This document shows, in pieces, positions 25,193 through 33,197 of a DNA stretch of 64,000 nt. Under the pieces are notes generated by a model. That model had not been told where the DNA came from. It did not search any database and worked only from the letters and a program-made list of their open reading frames with translations. The position numbers and the translations under genes are program-made. Source of the stretch: Nocardia macrotermitis (GTDB taxonomy: Bacteria; Actinomycetota; Actinomycetes; Mycobacteriales; Mycobacteriaceae); contig NZ_WEGK01000005.1 of NCBI RefSeq assembly GCF_009604405.1, positions 372,001 through 436,000 on the forward strand, read 5' to 3'. Each line of letters begins with the position of its first letter. The stretch's first letter is position 1.

Positions 25193-26950
25193 GTGATCGA
25201 CCTCGAGGCCGACGTGCTGGTGCTGGGCGGTGGCCCGGCGGGAGTGTGGGCGGCGCTGTCGGCCGCACGTGCCGGAGTCCGGGTGGCGCTGGTGGACAAG
25301 GCCCGCTGCGGGCACAGCGGCCCGACCGCGAAAAGCACTGTCTCCCTGTGGAATATCCCGCCCGGTCCGCTGCGTGACGCGGCGGTGACGCGCGGCCTCG
25401 CCGACGGCGGCTGCCTCGGCGATCCGGAGTGGATGGCGCGGGTGCTCGCCGAGACGTACCGGCAGGCGGACCACCTGGCCCGCTGGTCGCGGCGCGAACC
25501 GGCCGAGCCCGCCGCGCGCGTCACCCGGATCCGGCTGGACGGTGCGCAGTACCTGGCCCGGATGCGTCGCGCGCTGATACTGGCCGGGGTGCGGATCCTG
25601 GATCACCACCCGGCGCTGCAACTGATCGTGGACACCGAGGGCGTGGTGTCCGGCGCGGCGGGCGTGCGGACGCAGGACGGCTTCCGGTCGTGGACGGTGC
25701 GGGCCGGGGCAGTGGTGGTGGCGACCGGCGGCTGCGCGTTCCGCTCCGGCGGCGCGGGGACGGACGTCGATACCGGCGACGGCATGCTGATGGCGGCCGA
25801 GGCGGGCGGTGAGCTGTCCGGGATGGAGTTCTCCAGCGCGTATTCGCTGGCACCGGTGCTGGGTTCGCATCCGGCGGGCGCGGATCGGCGCGCGACGGCA
25901 TCCCGGGCGGCATTGCGCACGGCCACCCTCTGCGATGAGAACGGCACGGTATTCGGCAGTGCGGGAGAGGGATTCGGCGCACAGGCGCTCGCGGCGCTGG
26001 CGGACGGACGCCGTGTCTACGCCTGCTGGCAGCTCGGCGCACAGGACGCCGCACCGGGCAGGCGGCTGCCCGGCGATCTCGCGCGGATGCCGGTGCGGGC
26101 CGTGCTGGAGGGCACCGTGCGCGGCGCGGGTGGCGTGCGACTGATCGGATTCGATTGCGCGACAACGGTTCCCGGACTGTTCGCGGCCGGTGAGGTGGCC
26201 GGGCGCGAACCGATCACCGGTGCGGTCGGCGGATTCGGAGGTCAGGGCGGGGCGTGGTCGATGTCCTCGGGCGTGTGGGCGGGCGCGGGTGCGGCCCGTT
26301 TCGCGGCCGGGCGTGGTCGGCGCGGGCCGGTGCGGCCGGTGCCGGGCGCGGGGTTGCACGGCGGAGCCGGGCTCGATCCGCGCGCGGTGGTCGGTCTGGT
26401 CCAGGAGCACACGCTGCCCATGCGCCGCAGTTACCGGCGCAGCGCGGACAGTCTGCGCGACAGCATCGCCGAACTCGACGCGCTGTGGCCCGCCACCGAA
26501 TTCGCGCTCGGCGGTATCGGTCCGGACCGTCTGTACGCGCGGGAGGCCGCGGCGCTGCTGGCGGTGGCCCGCTGGACCAAATACAGCGCGCTGGCCAGAA
26601 CCGAATCGCGCGGTATCCATCGCCGCACGGATCATCCCGAGGTGATCGAACACTGGTGCCGTCGCCTGCTCACCGGCGGGCTCGGTACAGTCTGGGTGCG
26701 TCCGCAGGCGTGCGAGCCGGTGCCCGTCGCGTCGCAGTCCGCTGTGCGGCAGCCCGCTGTGCCGGAGTCCGCTGTGCTCCAGTCCGCTGTGCCGGAGTCC
26801 GCTGTGTGGCAGCCGGTCGTGTCGCAGTCCGCTGTGTCGCAGTCCGTCGCGTCGCAGTCCGCAATGTCGCAGCCTGCTGGGTCGCCGCCTTCCGCGTTGC
26901 AGCCCGAGCAGGCGTGCGAACTCGAACGTCCGGATCTGGCTACGGCCTGA
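25193..26950 (+). CDS. FAD-dependent oxidoreductase, fumarate reductase/SdhA-like, with repeat tail
   Basis: 585 aa from GTG 25193 (strong GGAGG; upstream readings rejected). FAD-binding GGGPAGVWAALSAARAG (about 9-25) and VVVATGGCAFRSGGAGTDVDTGDGMLMAAEAGG, GLFAAGEVAGREPITGAVGGFGGQGG mark the succinate dehydrogenase/fumarate reductase/AprA flavoprotein fold. No iron-sulfur or membrane-anchor subunit gene is adjacent, so its electron partner is unknown. Residues about 513-562 are ten imperfect five-residue repeats (VSQSA type), absent from the family and probably not catalytic. Confidence 0.8.
   Translation: MIDLEADVLVLGGGPAGVWAALSAARAGVRVALVDKARCGHSGPTAKSTVSLWNIPPGPLRDAAVTRGLADGGCLGDPEWMARVLAETYRQADHLARWSRREPAEPAARVTRIRLDGAQYLARMRRALILAGVRILDHHPALQLIVDTEGVVSGAAGVRTQDGFRSWTVRAGAVVVATGGCAFRSGGAGTDVDTGDGMLMAAEAGGELSGMEFSSAYSLAPVLGSHPAGADRRATASRAALRTATLCDENGTVFGSAGEGFGAQALAALADGRRVYACWQLGAQDAAPGRRLPGDLARMPVRAVLEGTVRGAGGVRLIGFDCATTVPGLFAAGEVAGREPITGAVGGFGGQGGAWSMSSGVWAGAGAARFAAGRGRRGPVRPVPGAGLHGGAGLDPRAVVGLVQEHTLPMRRSYRRSADSLRDSIAELDALWPATEFALGGIGPDRLYAREAAALLAVARWTKYSALARTESRGIHRRTDHPEVIEHWCRRLLTGGLGTVWVRPQACEPVPVASQSAVRQPAVPESAVLQSAVPESAVWQPVVSQSAVSQSVASQSAMSQPAGSPPSALQPEQACELERPDLATA
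26729..26878 (+). repeat. In-frame 15-bp tandem repeat, ten units
   Basis: Ten consecutive 15-bp units of the type GTGTCGCAGTCCGCT encode (V/A/M)-x-(Q/E)-(S/P)-(A/V) near the C-terminus of the FAD oxidoreductase. Unit size keeps the frame; copy number could vary by slippage. Confidence 0.85.
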
Positions 26951-27400
26951 GTCGGTGCGGGTGGCGTGAACCGTCGTACCGACTCGGATGGTTCGTGGTT
27001 CGACGGGCGGCGGATTCCGGTCTGGGAGCGCGTATTAGAGTCTCGAACGCGCCGCTGGCCCGCCGCACATCGCGTGCTCGGCCGCGGTGCGACAGTTCAC
27101 CGGATCGTCGTGTGGATCGTCGGTCTTCGGTGACGCGGCGGTAATTTCTGGCACGTAGCCTCGGGAAATGGCACATACCGGCCGTTCTCGACCTGCTGCC
27201 GCGCGGGAGGATTTGGCAAGACCTGCGGCTGCTGGCAGAATGTTCCGGATCCCGGCCGGTGCCACCGCCCGGCCCGGGGAGGTTGGTGAACGGCGATCCG
27301 TGACGCACGGCTCCGGTCCGCGGATCACCACCGTAGTGCATTGCCCGGACAACCATCCGGCTCCGGCTCGACGGATCTGTGCGGCGATACGCGAACCGTA

Positions 27401-27480
27401 TCCCGCAATACCCCTTACGGCTTGCCGCGAAGTAACCACCGTGACTTGCCGCGATGTAACTACCGAAGGGTATTGCGGGA
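27401..27480. repeat. Long hairpin enclosing two 21-nt direct repeats
   Basis: 27401-27420 (starts TCCCGCAATACCC) pairs with 27463-27480 (ends GGGTATTGCGGGA) as an inverted repeat with two bulges. Between them, 27421-27441 and 27445-27465 are near-identical direct repeats (CTTGCCGCGA then AGTAACCACCG or TGTAACTACCG, two differences). It may be a structured leader or small RNA for the malic enzyme gene, or a small mobile remnant. Confidence 0.55.
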
Positions 27481-27541
27481 CATGTGCGAGCGCATTCGGA
27501 GCACCCTCGAGTAACCCGAAAAATCCCTAATTTCCATACCC

Positions 27542-27554
27542 GACGGTAACCGTC
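27542..27554. promoter_or_regulatory. Palindrome GACGGTAACCGTC upstream of malic enzyme
   Basis: Perfect 6+1+6 palindrome 35 nt upstream of the start codon. GTAAC motifs also occur at about 27432, 27456 and 27511, so a GTAAC-reading regulator is possible (inference). Confidence 0.35.
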
Positions 27555-27589
27555 CCCCGGTTTAGCCCGCATCGAGCAGGAGTGAAATC

Positions 27590-28786
27590 GTGTCCTCTGT
27601 GACTGACGCACCGAATACAACTGCCAGCCTGTCCGAGATCACCCACGAAGAGATTTTCGCCGGCCATCTCGGAGGCAAGCTCTCGGTGGAACTCAGCGCC
27701 CCCCTCGACACCCAGCGCGATCTGTCGATCGCCTACACCCCGGGTGTCGCGCAGGTCAGCCGGGCCATCGCGGCGGACGACGCGCTGGCCAAGCGGTACA
27801 CCTGGACCGACCGCCTGGTCGTGGTGGTCAGCGACGGCACCGCGGTGCTCGGCCTGGGTGACATCGGCGCGCGTGCCTCGCTGCCGGTCATGGAGGGCAA
27901 GGCCGCACTGTTCAAGAAGTTCGCCGGGCTCAATTCGATTCCGCTCGTGCTGGACACCAAGGATGTCGACGAGATCGTCGAGACCCTGATCCGCCTGCGT
28001 CCGAGCTTCGGCGCGGTCAACCTGGAGGACATCTCCGCGCCCCGCTGCTTCGAGATCGAGAAGCGCGTCATCGAGGCGCTGGACTGCCCGGTCATGCACG
28101 ACGACCAGCACGGCACCGCGATCGTGGTGTTGGCCGCGCTCAACGGCGCTGCCACCGTGCAGGGCCGGGACATCAAGGACCTGAAGGTCGTGGTGTCCGG
28201 CGCCGGCGCCGCGGGTGTGGCGTGCACCAACATCCTGCTCGCCGCGGGTGTCGAGGATGTCGTGGTGCTCGATTCGAAGGGCATCGTCAGCACCGATCGG
28301 GACAACCTCAACGAGGTCAAAGCCGAACTGGCGCAACGCAGTAACCCGCGCAAGCTGAGTGGCACCGCGGCCGACGCGCTCGCCGGTGCGGACGTGTTCA
28401 TGGGTCTGTCCGCGGGCACCATCGCCGAGGAACTGATCGCCTCGATGGCGCCGAACGGGATCGTGTTCGCGATGTCCAACCCGGATCCGGAGATCCACCC
28501 CGAGATCGCGCAGAAGTACGTGCAGATCGTGGCCACCGGCCGCAGCGACTTCCCGAACCAGATCAACAACGTGCTCGCCTTCCCGGGCGTGTTCAAGGGC
28601 GCGCTGGATGCCGGTGCGCGCCGGATCACCGAGGGTATGAAGGTGGCCGCCGCCAACGCGATCTTCGGCGTGGTGCGGGACGAGCTGGCCGTGGACAAGA
28701 TCATCCCGAGCCCGCTGGATCCGCGGGTCGCCCCGGCCGTGGCCGAGGCTGTGGCCGCTGCGGCACGCGCAGAAGGCGTTGCGTAA
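27590..28786 (+). CDS. Malic enzyme, NAD(P)-dependent
   Basis: 398 aa. Oxidatively decarboxylates malate to pyruvate. Conserved segments: IAYTPGVAQVS (about 45-55), INLEDISAPRCFEIE-like NLEDISAPRCFEIE with metal ligands, DDQHGTAIVVLAAL, and NAD(P)-binding VVSGAGAAGVACTNIL. It is the short bacterial form without a phosphotransacetylase domain. GTG 27590 has AGGAG eight nt upstream. Cofactor preference cannot be called from sequence. Confidence 0.92.
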   Translation: MSSVTDAPNTTASLSEITHEEIFAGHLGGKLSVELSAPLDTQRDLSIAYTPGVAQVSRAIAADDALAKRYTWTDRLVVVVSDGTAVLGLGDIGARASLPVMEGKAALFKKFAGLNSIPLVLDTKDVDEIVETLIRLRPSFGAVNLEDISAPRCFEIEKRVIEALDCPVMHDDQHGTAIVVLAALNGAATVQGRDIKDLKVVVSGAGAAGVACTNILLAAGVEDVVVLDSKGIVSTDRDNLNEVKAELAQRSNPRKLSGTAADALAGADVFMGLSAGTIAEELIASMAPNGIVFAMSNPDPEIHPEIAQKYVQIVATGRSDFPNQINNVLAFPGVFKGALDAGARRITEGMKVAAANAIFGVVRDELAVDKIIPSPLDPRVAPAVAEAVAAAARAEGVA

Positions 28787-28789
28787 CAG

Positions 28790-30145
28790 GTGGTTTCGAA
28801 GGTAGAACGCCCCACGCCGGGTCGGCGGGGGCGTTCTGCGCTGTCCGGGGGTGTGCTGACGGCGCTGGCCGGCGCGCTGATCATGGTGCTGGTGCTGCTC
28901 GGCGGCGTCGCCTCGGCGCCGTTCGCCGACACCGTGCACCTGGGCGGTACCACGGCGATCGCGATTCCCGGGGTGGCGCGCACGCCGCCGATGGGGTGGA
29001 ACTCCTGGAACGCCTACGGCTGTTCGGTGGACGAGCGCACCGTCGAGCAGACGGCCGATGCCATGGTGGCCAGTGGGATGCGTACGGCGGGTTACCGATA
29101 CGTCGTGGTGGACGACTGCTGGTTCGCCACGCAGCGCGCGTCTTCCGGTGCGCTGCAACCTGATCCGACCCGTTTTCCGCACGGCATCGCGGCCCTGGCG
29201 GCCTATGTGCACGCGCGTGGATTGAAATTCGGTATTTACGAGAGTCCGAATTCCCGTACCTGCGCACAGATTTCCGGAACCTATCCGGGAAGTACCGGAA
29301 GTTCCGGACACGAGATGCTCGACGCGCGCACATTCGCTTCCTGGGGTGTGGATTATCTCAAATACGATTGGTGCTCACCGGATTCCAATATCGACCGGCA
29401 GGTGTCCGCATTCACGACAATGCGAGATGCGTTGCGCGCCACCGGACGTCCGATCGTCTACAGCATCAATCCGAACAGCGATGTGCCCGGTGCGCCGCCC
29501 GGCGGGATCTACGACTGGTCCGGCATCGGCACGCTGTGGCGCACGACCAACGATCTGCTGCCCGGCTGGGCCCTGCGTCAGGGCGCGGCCGGGAATCAGG
29601 GCGTCAGCGAAATTCTTTCCGGCGCAGCGGCATCGGCGGCCCGATCGGGACCGGGGCACTGGGCCGATCCGGATATGCTCGAGGTCGGCGTCCCGGGGGT
29701 GCAGGGCACCTCGTATCCCGGACTCACCACGGTCGAGCAGCGCACCCAGTTCGGCATGTGGGCCCTGCTGGCCGCGCCGCTGATGGCGGGCAACGCCCTG
29801 CCTTACATGAACGAGACCACCTGGCGGCTGCTGACCGATCCGGAAATCATTGCCGTGGACCAGGATCCGCTCGCCGCGCCGGTCGCCGTGGTGCCCGGCA
29901 CCGACGGGAAGGTCTGGCGCCGAACGTTGTCGGACGGTTCGGTCGCGGTCGCGCTGTGGAACAGCGGTGACGCGACCGCGACGCTCTCGATCGCGTTGCC
30001 GAACCTGAATCTGCCTGCGGCGAACAGTTATACGGCCCGCAACCTGTGGTCGGGCGCGCACGCGCTCGTCCGCACCAGGGTCGGTGCGCAGGTGGCCGCG
30101 CACGACACGGTGCTGTTGCGGATAACCCCCTCGCGGGTGACCTGA
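28790..30145 (+). CDS. Secreted GH27 alpha-galactosidase
   Basis: 451 aa exported glycoside hydrolase. A basic N-terminus and hydrophobic helix (LTALAGALIMVLVLLGGVASA) precede the GH27 domain (about 60-340): TPPMGWNSWNAYGC, YVVVDDCWF, DYLKYDWC with the nucleophile Asp, and WADPDMLEVG with the acid/base Asp. A beta-sandwich C-terminal domain follows. It removes alpha-galactosyl groups from oligo- or polysaccharides. Start 28790 has no ribosome site and precedes a hairpin at 28804-28837; GTG 28853 is a serious alternative, giving a shorter signal. Confidence 0.85.
   Translation: MVSKVERPTPGRRGRSALSGGVLTALAGALIMVLVLLGGVASAPFADTVHLGGTTAIAIPGVARTPPMGWNSWNAYGCSVDERTVEQTADAMVASGMRTAGYRYVVVDDCWFATQRASSGALQPDPTRFPHGIAALAAYVHARGLKFGIYESPNSRTCAQISGTYPGSTGSSGHEMLDARTFASWGVDYLKYDWCSPDSNIDRQVSAFTTMRDALRATGRPIVYSINPNSDVPGAPPGGIYDWSGIGTLWRTTNDLLPGWALRQGAAGNQGVSEILSGAAASAARSGPGHWADPDMLEVGVPGVQGTSYPGLTTVEQRTQFGMWALLAAPLMAGNALPYMNETTWRLLTDPEIIAVDQDPLAAPVAVVPGTDGKVWRRTLSDGSVAVALWNSGDATATLSIALPNLNLPAANSYTARNLWSGAHALVRTRVGAQVAAHDTVLLRITPSRVT
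28804..28837 (+). terminator. Strong hairpin after malic enzyme, inside the annotated GH27 start
   Basis: Arms AGAACGCCCC (28804-28813) and GGGGCGTTCT (28828-28837) pair perfectly, with a nested CGCCG/CGGCG. It lies 18 nt after the malic enzyme stop, as a terminator would, yet within the longest GH27 frame. Confidence 0.6.
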
Positions 30146-30173
30146 TCGGCCACCGCGCGAGATCGGTTGCGGC

Positions 30174-30551
30174 TCAGTGGTTGAGCGCCTGCTGGTTCTG
30201 CTGGTTCAGGTAGTTCTGCAACTGCTGGTAGTCGGTGATGCCCGAGGAACCCCACAGGATCGGATGCGCGCCGGGACCGCAGTCGCGAACCATGGTCTGC
30301 GTGGAGTTCGGCCCGATCCGCTCGGTGTGGTACCACTCGAACACCAGATTGGTGCACAGCAGTGAGTAGTTCATCGTGCCGGGTCCGAGATCGGTGTTGG
30401 TGCAGGTGGTGACGAGCTTGCTGCCGATGGGCGCCGAACCGCAGTTGACGGTGCCGATCGGCGTCGCCTGCGCCACTGCCGATCCGAGCGCGGCGAAGCC
30501 GCCGAGCAGTCCGGCGGTCAGTGCCGTCGCGGTGACGATCTTGCGAATCAT
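30174..30551 (-). CDS. Secreted small protein, hypothetical
   Basis: 125 aa from ATG 30551 (GGGGA upstream). A clear signal peptide (MIRKIVTATALTAGLLGGFAALGSAVAQA) precedes a mature domain with three Cys pairs or singles (VNCGSAP, TTCTN, LLCTN, DCGPG) and a Gln/Asn-rich end (YQQLQNYLNQQNQQALNH). Not a family I recognise; likely disulfide-stabilised and exported. Confidence 0.65.
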   Translation of the reverse strand: MIRKIVTATALTAGLLGGFAALGSAVAQATPIGTVNCGSAPIGSKLVTTCTNTDLGPGTMNYSLLCTNLVFEWYHTERIGPNSTQTMVRDCGPGAHPILWGSSGITDYQQLQNYLNQQNQQALNH

Positions 30552-30666
30552 TCGAATTCCCCACGTCGAGAACGACTTTTGTCTTCTCACCCGTTCTATC
30601 CCACCGGCCACTGCGGTACAACGTGTTATCGGCGGTTATCAGCGGAGTCTCGAGTTGGGGATTCGG

Positions 30667-30993
30667 TCACCTGTGGCAGGCGTGCCGGTAGTCGATGACC
30701 GGCTGGCGTGTGCCGCGCAGGCCTGCGATCAGGTCCGGATGGGCCTGTCGGTAGGACTGGCGCTCGGCCCGGCGCTGATTCTGCGGCAGGGTCCGGATGT
30801 GTGCGAGTTCGGCGGCCAGATCGGGGTGTGCGGCCAGGTAGGTGGCGACCCGCGGCGCGGCGGCGGCGTGGGCGGCGGCGCGGTTCTGCGGGGTGCACTG
30901 CACCGGGGCCGCCGAGGCGGCGGCGGGCAGCGCGATGGCCAGGGTTGCCAGGCCCGCAGTGGCGGTGAGCAGGGCGGCGGCGATGCGTTTCAC
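30667..30993 (-). CDS. Hemophore-related secreted protein
   Basis: 108 aa from GTG 30993. A signal peptide (RIAAALLTATAGLATLAIALPAAASA) precedes a small helical domain with two Cys, repeated HPDL/PDL units and the end RQPVIDYRHACHR, which fits the hemophore-related family of Nocardia and mycobacteria (Rv0203-like heme binding). Heme binding is inferred. It lies just downstream of a sensor kinase/response regulator pair on the same strand (gap 95 bp). Confidence 0.7.
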   Translation of the reverse strand: MKRIAAALLTATAGLATLAIALPAAASAAPVQCTPQNRAAAHAAAAPRVATYLAAHPDLAAELAHIRTLPQNQRRAERQSYRQAHPDLIAGLRGTRQPVIDYRHACHR

Positions 30994-31088
30994 GATGGGT
31001 CTCCGTTCGGTGGATACGTGCTGTCGAGACGAATCTGCCCGCCGTTGCTGAGAGGGCGCTGAAATCCGCGTGTTCGACCGGCGTACCT

Positions 31089-32408
31089 TCAGCTGATCTT
31101 CAGGGTCAGCACGAATCGGGCCCCGCGGCCGCCCTCGGGTTCGGTGCAGATCAGGTCGCCGCCGTGCGTGCGGGCGATGCCGCGGGCGATGGGCAGGCCC
31201 AGACCTGAACCGCCCGAACGGGTTTCGCGTGCCTGGTCCAGGCGCACGAGACGATCGAAGATGCGCTCGCGGTCGGCCGGGGCGACCCCCGGGCCGGTGT
31301 CGGAGACGGTGATCCGGGCCAGGTCGTCGTCGGCCCGCACCTGTACCGCGACGGTGCCGCCGACCGGCATGGCCTGTCCCGCGTTGCTCAGGACGTTCAT
31401 CAGGATCTGCCCGATACGTTCGGGATCGGCGATGGTGTGGACCGGGTCCCCGTCCAACCGGAAATCCACGCCGGGGTGCAGCATCCGGACGCGATCGAGC
31501 TGAATTCCGGTGAGCTCGTACAGGTTCACCGGTTCGGTGTGCAGTTGCAGGCCCGCGTCGATGCGGGCCATGTCGAGCAGATCGTCGACGAGCCGACCGG
31601 CCCGCTGCGCCTCGCGGGCGAGCAGCAGGTACATGCGCTGACGTTCCTCGGGATCGGCGTCGGGCGGTTGGTGCAGGACGGCCTCGGCGATAGCGCGGAT
31701 ACCCGCGACGGGGGTGCGCAACTCGTGCGCGGCGTCGCCGACGAAGGCGCGCAACTGCTGTTCGGAACTCCGGGCGCGCGATTCCGCGCCCTCGAGCGCG
31801 TCCAGCATCTCGTCGAAAGCGCTTGCGGTGCGGCCGAGTTCGGTATCGGTGCGATCGGGGGACAGGCGGCTGCCGCGATGGCCGCGGGCGATGTCGCGGG
31901 CCAGCCGCGTCATCGAGTCCAGGGGCGCGAGGGCTCGGCGCACCCCGAACCAGAGTCCGCCCGCGATCAGCAGCAGTGCCGCGGCGATGGCGGCGACCAG
32001 CACCCAGACCAGTCGTGAGCCGATCCGCGCGAGCAGCGGCTCGTCGATCTGCACGGTGAGGTGCGAATGGTTGAGCTGACCGGGCGCGATGAGGGTCACG
32101 CGCCGGGTTTTCGCGACGTTCTGCGACTCGCGATACGGGGTGAGACTGCCGTACGCGTGGCCGTCGGCGAGCACCAGGCGGGCCCGCACCGAGCGGTTGT
32201 CGACGCGGGCGATCAGTTCCCGGGGCGGGGTCTTCTGCGTGGCGAGCTGGCGGGCCAGCTGTACCCGGTCGGTGAGGGTGGTGTCCTCGCTGCGGGAGAC
32301 CACGACGGCGAACAGGCCGTGCACCACCACCGCAACGACCACCAGTGCGATGCCGGAAACGATTGCGGCGGTGAGGGTTACCCGGCGACGCAGCGATACC
32401 GTTCTCAT
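31089..32408 (-). CDS. Sensor histidine kinase (OmpR-partner type)
   Basis: 439 aa. TM1 (about 8-33) and TM2 (about 135-157, LVWVLVAAIAAALLLIAGGLWFG) flank a periplasmic sensor region of about 100 aa; HAMP follows, then the H-box FVGDAAHELRTPVAGIR, N-box NVLSNAGQAMP, G1 DTGPGVAP and G2 GGSGLGLPIARGI. The response regulator gene ends 25 nt upstream on the same strand. The signal is unknown; the downstream hemophore-related gene may be a target (inference). Confidence 0.9.
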   Translation of the reverse strand: MRTVSLRRRVTLTAAIVSGIALVVVAVVVHGLFAVVVSRSEDTTLTDRVQLARQLATQKTPPRELIARVDNRSVRARLVLADGHAYGSLTPYRESQNVAKTRRVTLIAPGQLNHSHLTVQIDEPLLARIGSRLVWVLVAAIAAALLLIAGGLWFGVRRALAPLDSMTRLARDIARGHRGSRLSPDRTDTELGRTASAFDEMLDALEGAESRARSSEQQLRAFVGDAAHELRTPVAGIRAIAEAVLHQPPDADPEERQRMYLLLAREAQRAGRLVDDLLDMARIDAGLQLHTEPVNLYELTGIQLDRVRMLHPGVDFRLDGDPVHTIADPERIGQILMNVLSNAGQAMPVGGTVAVQVRADDDLARITVSDTGPGVAPADRERIFDRLVRLDQARETRSGGSGLGLPIARGIARTHGGDLICTEPEGGRGARFVLTLKIS

Positions 32409-32433
32409 GCCGCCACACTCCCGGCCCGCGCGC

Positions 32434-33105
32434 TCATCGGTCCCCGGCTCGCAGCGCGTACCCCATACCGCGCACGGTGTGCAGCAGGCGCGGCCCGTAT
32501 TCCTCGAGTTTGCGCCGGACCGCGCTGACGTAGACCTCCACCAGATTCGGGTCGTACGCCTCGTATCCCCATACGGCGGTGAGGATCTGGGTCTTGGTGA
32601 CCACCTGATCGCGATGGGCGGCCAGATAGGTCAGGAGTTTGAACTCGGTGGCGGTCAGGGTGACGGTTTCGTTGCCGCGCAACACGATTCCCGATTCGAC
32701 GTCCACCACCAGATCCGCGATCGTGATCTTGTTCTGCAATTTGCCCATGCGCCGCAGCAGCGCCTCCACCCGGGCCACCAGTTCGGCCAGATCGAACGGT
32801 TTGACCACGTAGTCGTCCGATCCGGAACGCAGGCCGCGCACCCGATCCCGCACCCCGTCGCGCGCGGTGAGCATGACCACGCCCGCCGCGCAGTGCGCGC
32901 GCACCGCGTCCAGCAGGGCGAAGCCGTCGCGGCCGGGCAGCATGACGTCCAGGATCACCACGTCGGGGCGGAACTGCGCCAGGTCGCGTTCGAGTTCCTC
33001 GCCGTCGGGGCGGGCCAGGACCTCGTGACCGGCCGCGCGCAGCCCGGAGGCGACCGCCGCCCGGATGGCCTCGGCATCTTCGATGATCAGGATTCGCCCG
33101 TGCAC
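32434..33105 (-). CDS. OmpR-family response regulator
   Basis: 223 aa from GTG 33105. Receiver domain with IEDAEA acidic pair, phosphoacceptor in DVVILDVMLPG (about 51), TARD and VKPF Lys; winged-helix domain with TATEFKLLTYLAAHRDQVVTKTQIL and SAVRRKLEEYG. It is the partner of the sensor kinase that follows 25 nt downstream. Longer upstream frames are shadow. Confidence 0.92.
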   Translation of the reverse strand: MHGRILIIEDAEAIRAAVASGLRAAGHEVLARPDGEELERDLAQFRPDVVILDVMLPGRDGFALLDAVRAHCAAGVVMLTARDGVRDRVRGLRSGSDDYVVKPFDLAELVARVEALLRRMGKLQNKITIADLVVDVESGIVLRGNETVTLTATEFKLLTYLAAHRDQVVTKTQILTAVWGYEAYDPNLVEVYVSAVRRKLEEYGPRLLHTVRGMGYALRAGDR

Positions 33106-33197
33106 ACCCGATATTGTGGCCGCTGGGGGCTGAGGATTGGCTGAAGGTCCGCGTCCGGGGTGCGCGCGGCCGGTGGTCCGCGGCCGATACTCGGAGC

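Larger units (their letters stand above)
26951..27589. other. 639-bp gene-poor region with hairpin and repeats
   Basis: No convincing gene. Open frames on both strands (for example 27168-27530 plus) have random high-GC composition and no family resemblance. The region holds an 80-nt hairpin-repeat element at 27401-27480 and a palindrome at 27542-27554 before the malic enzyme gene. Confidence 0.55.

Noticed and set aside
27168..27530. 120-aa open frame before malic enzyme
   Set aside because: Random composition, crosses the hairpin element, no ribosome site.
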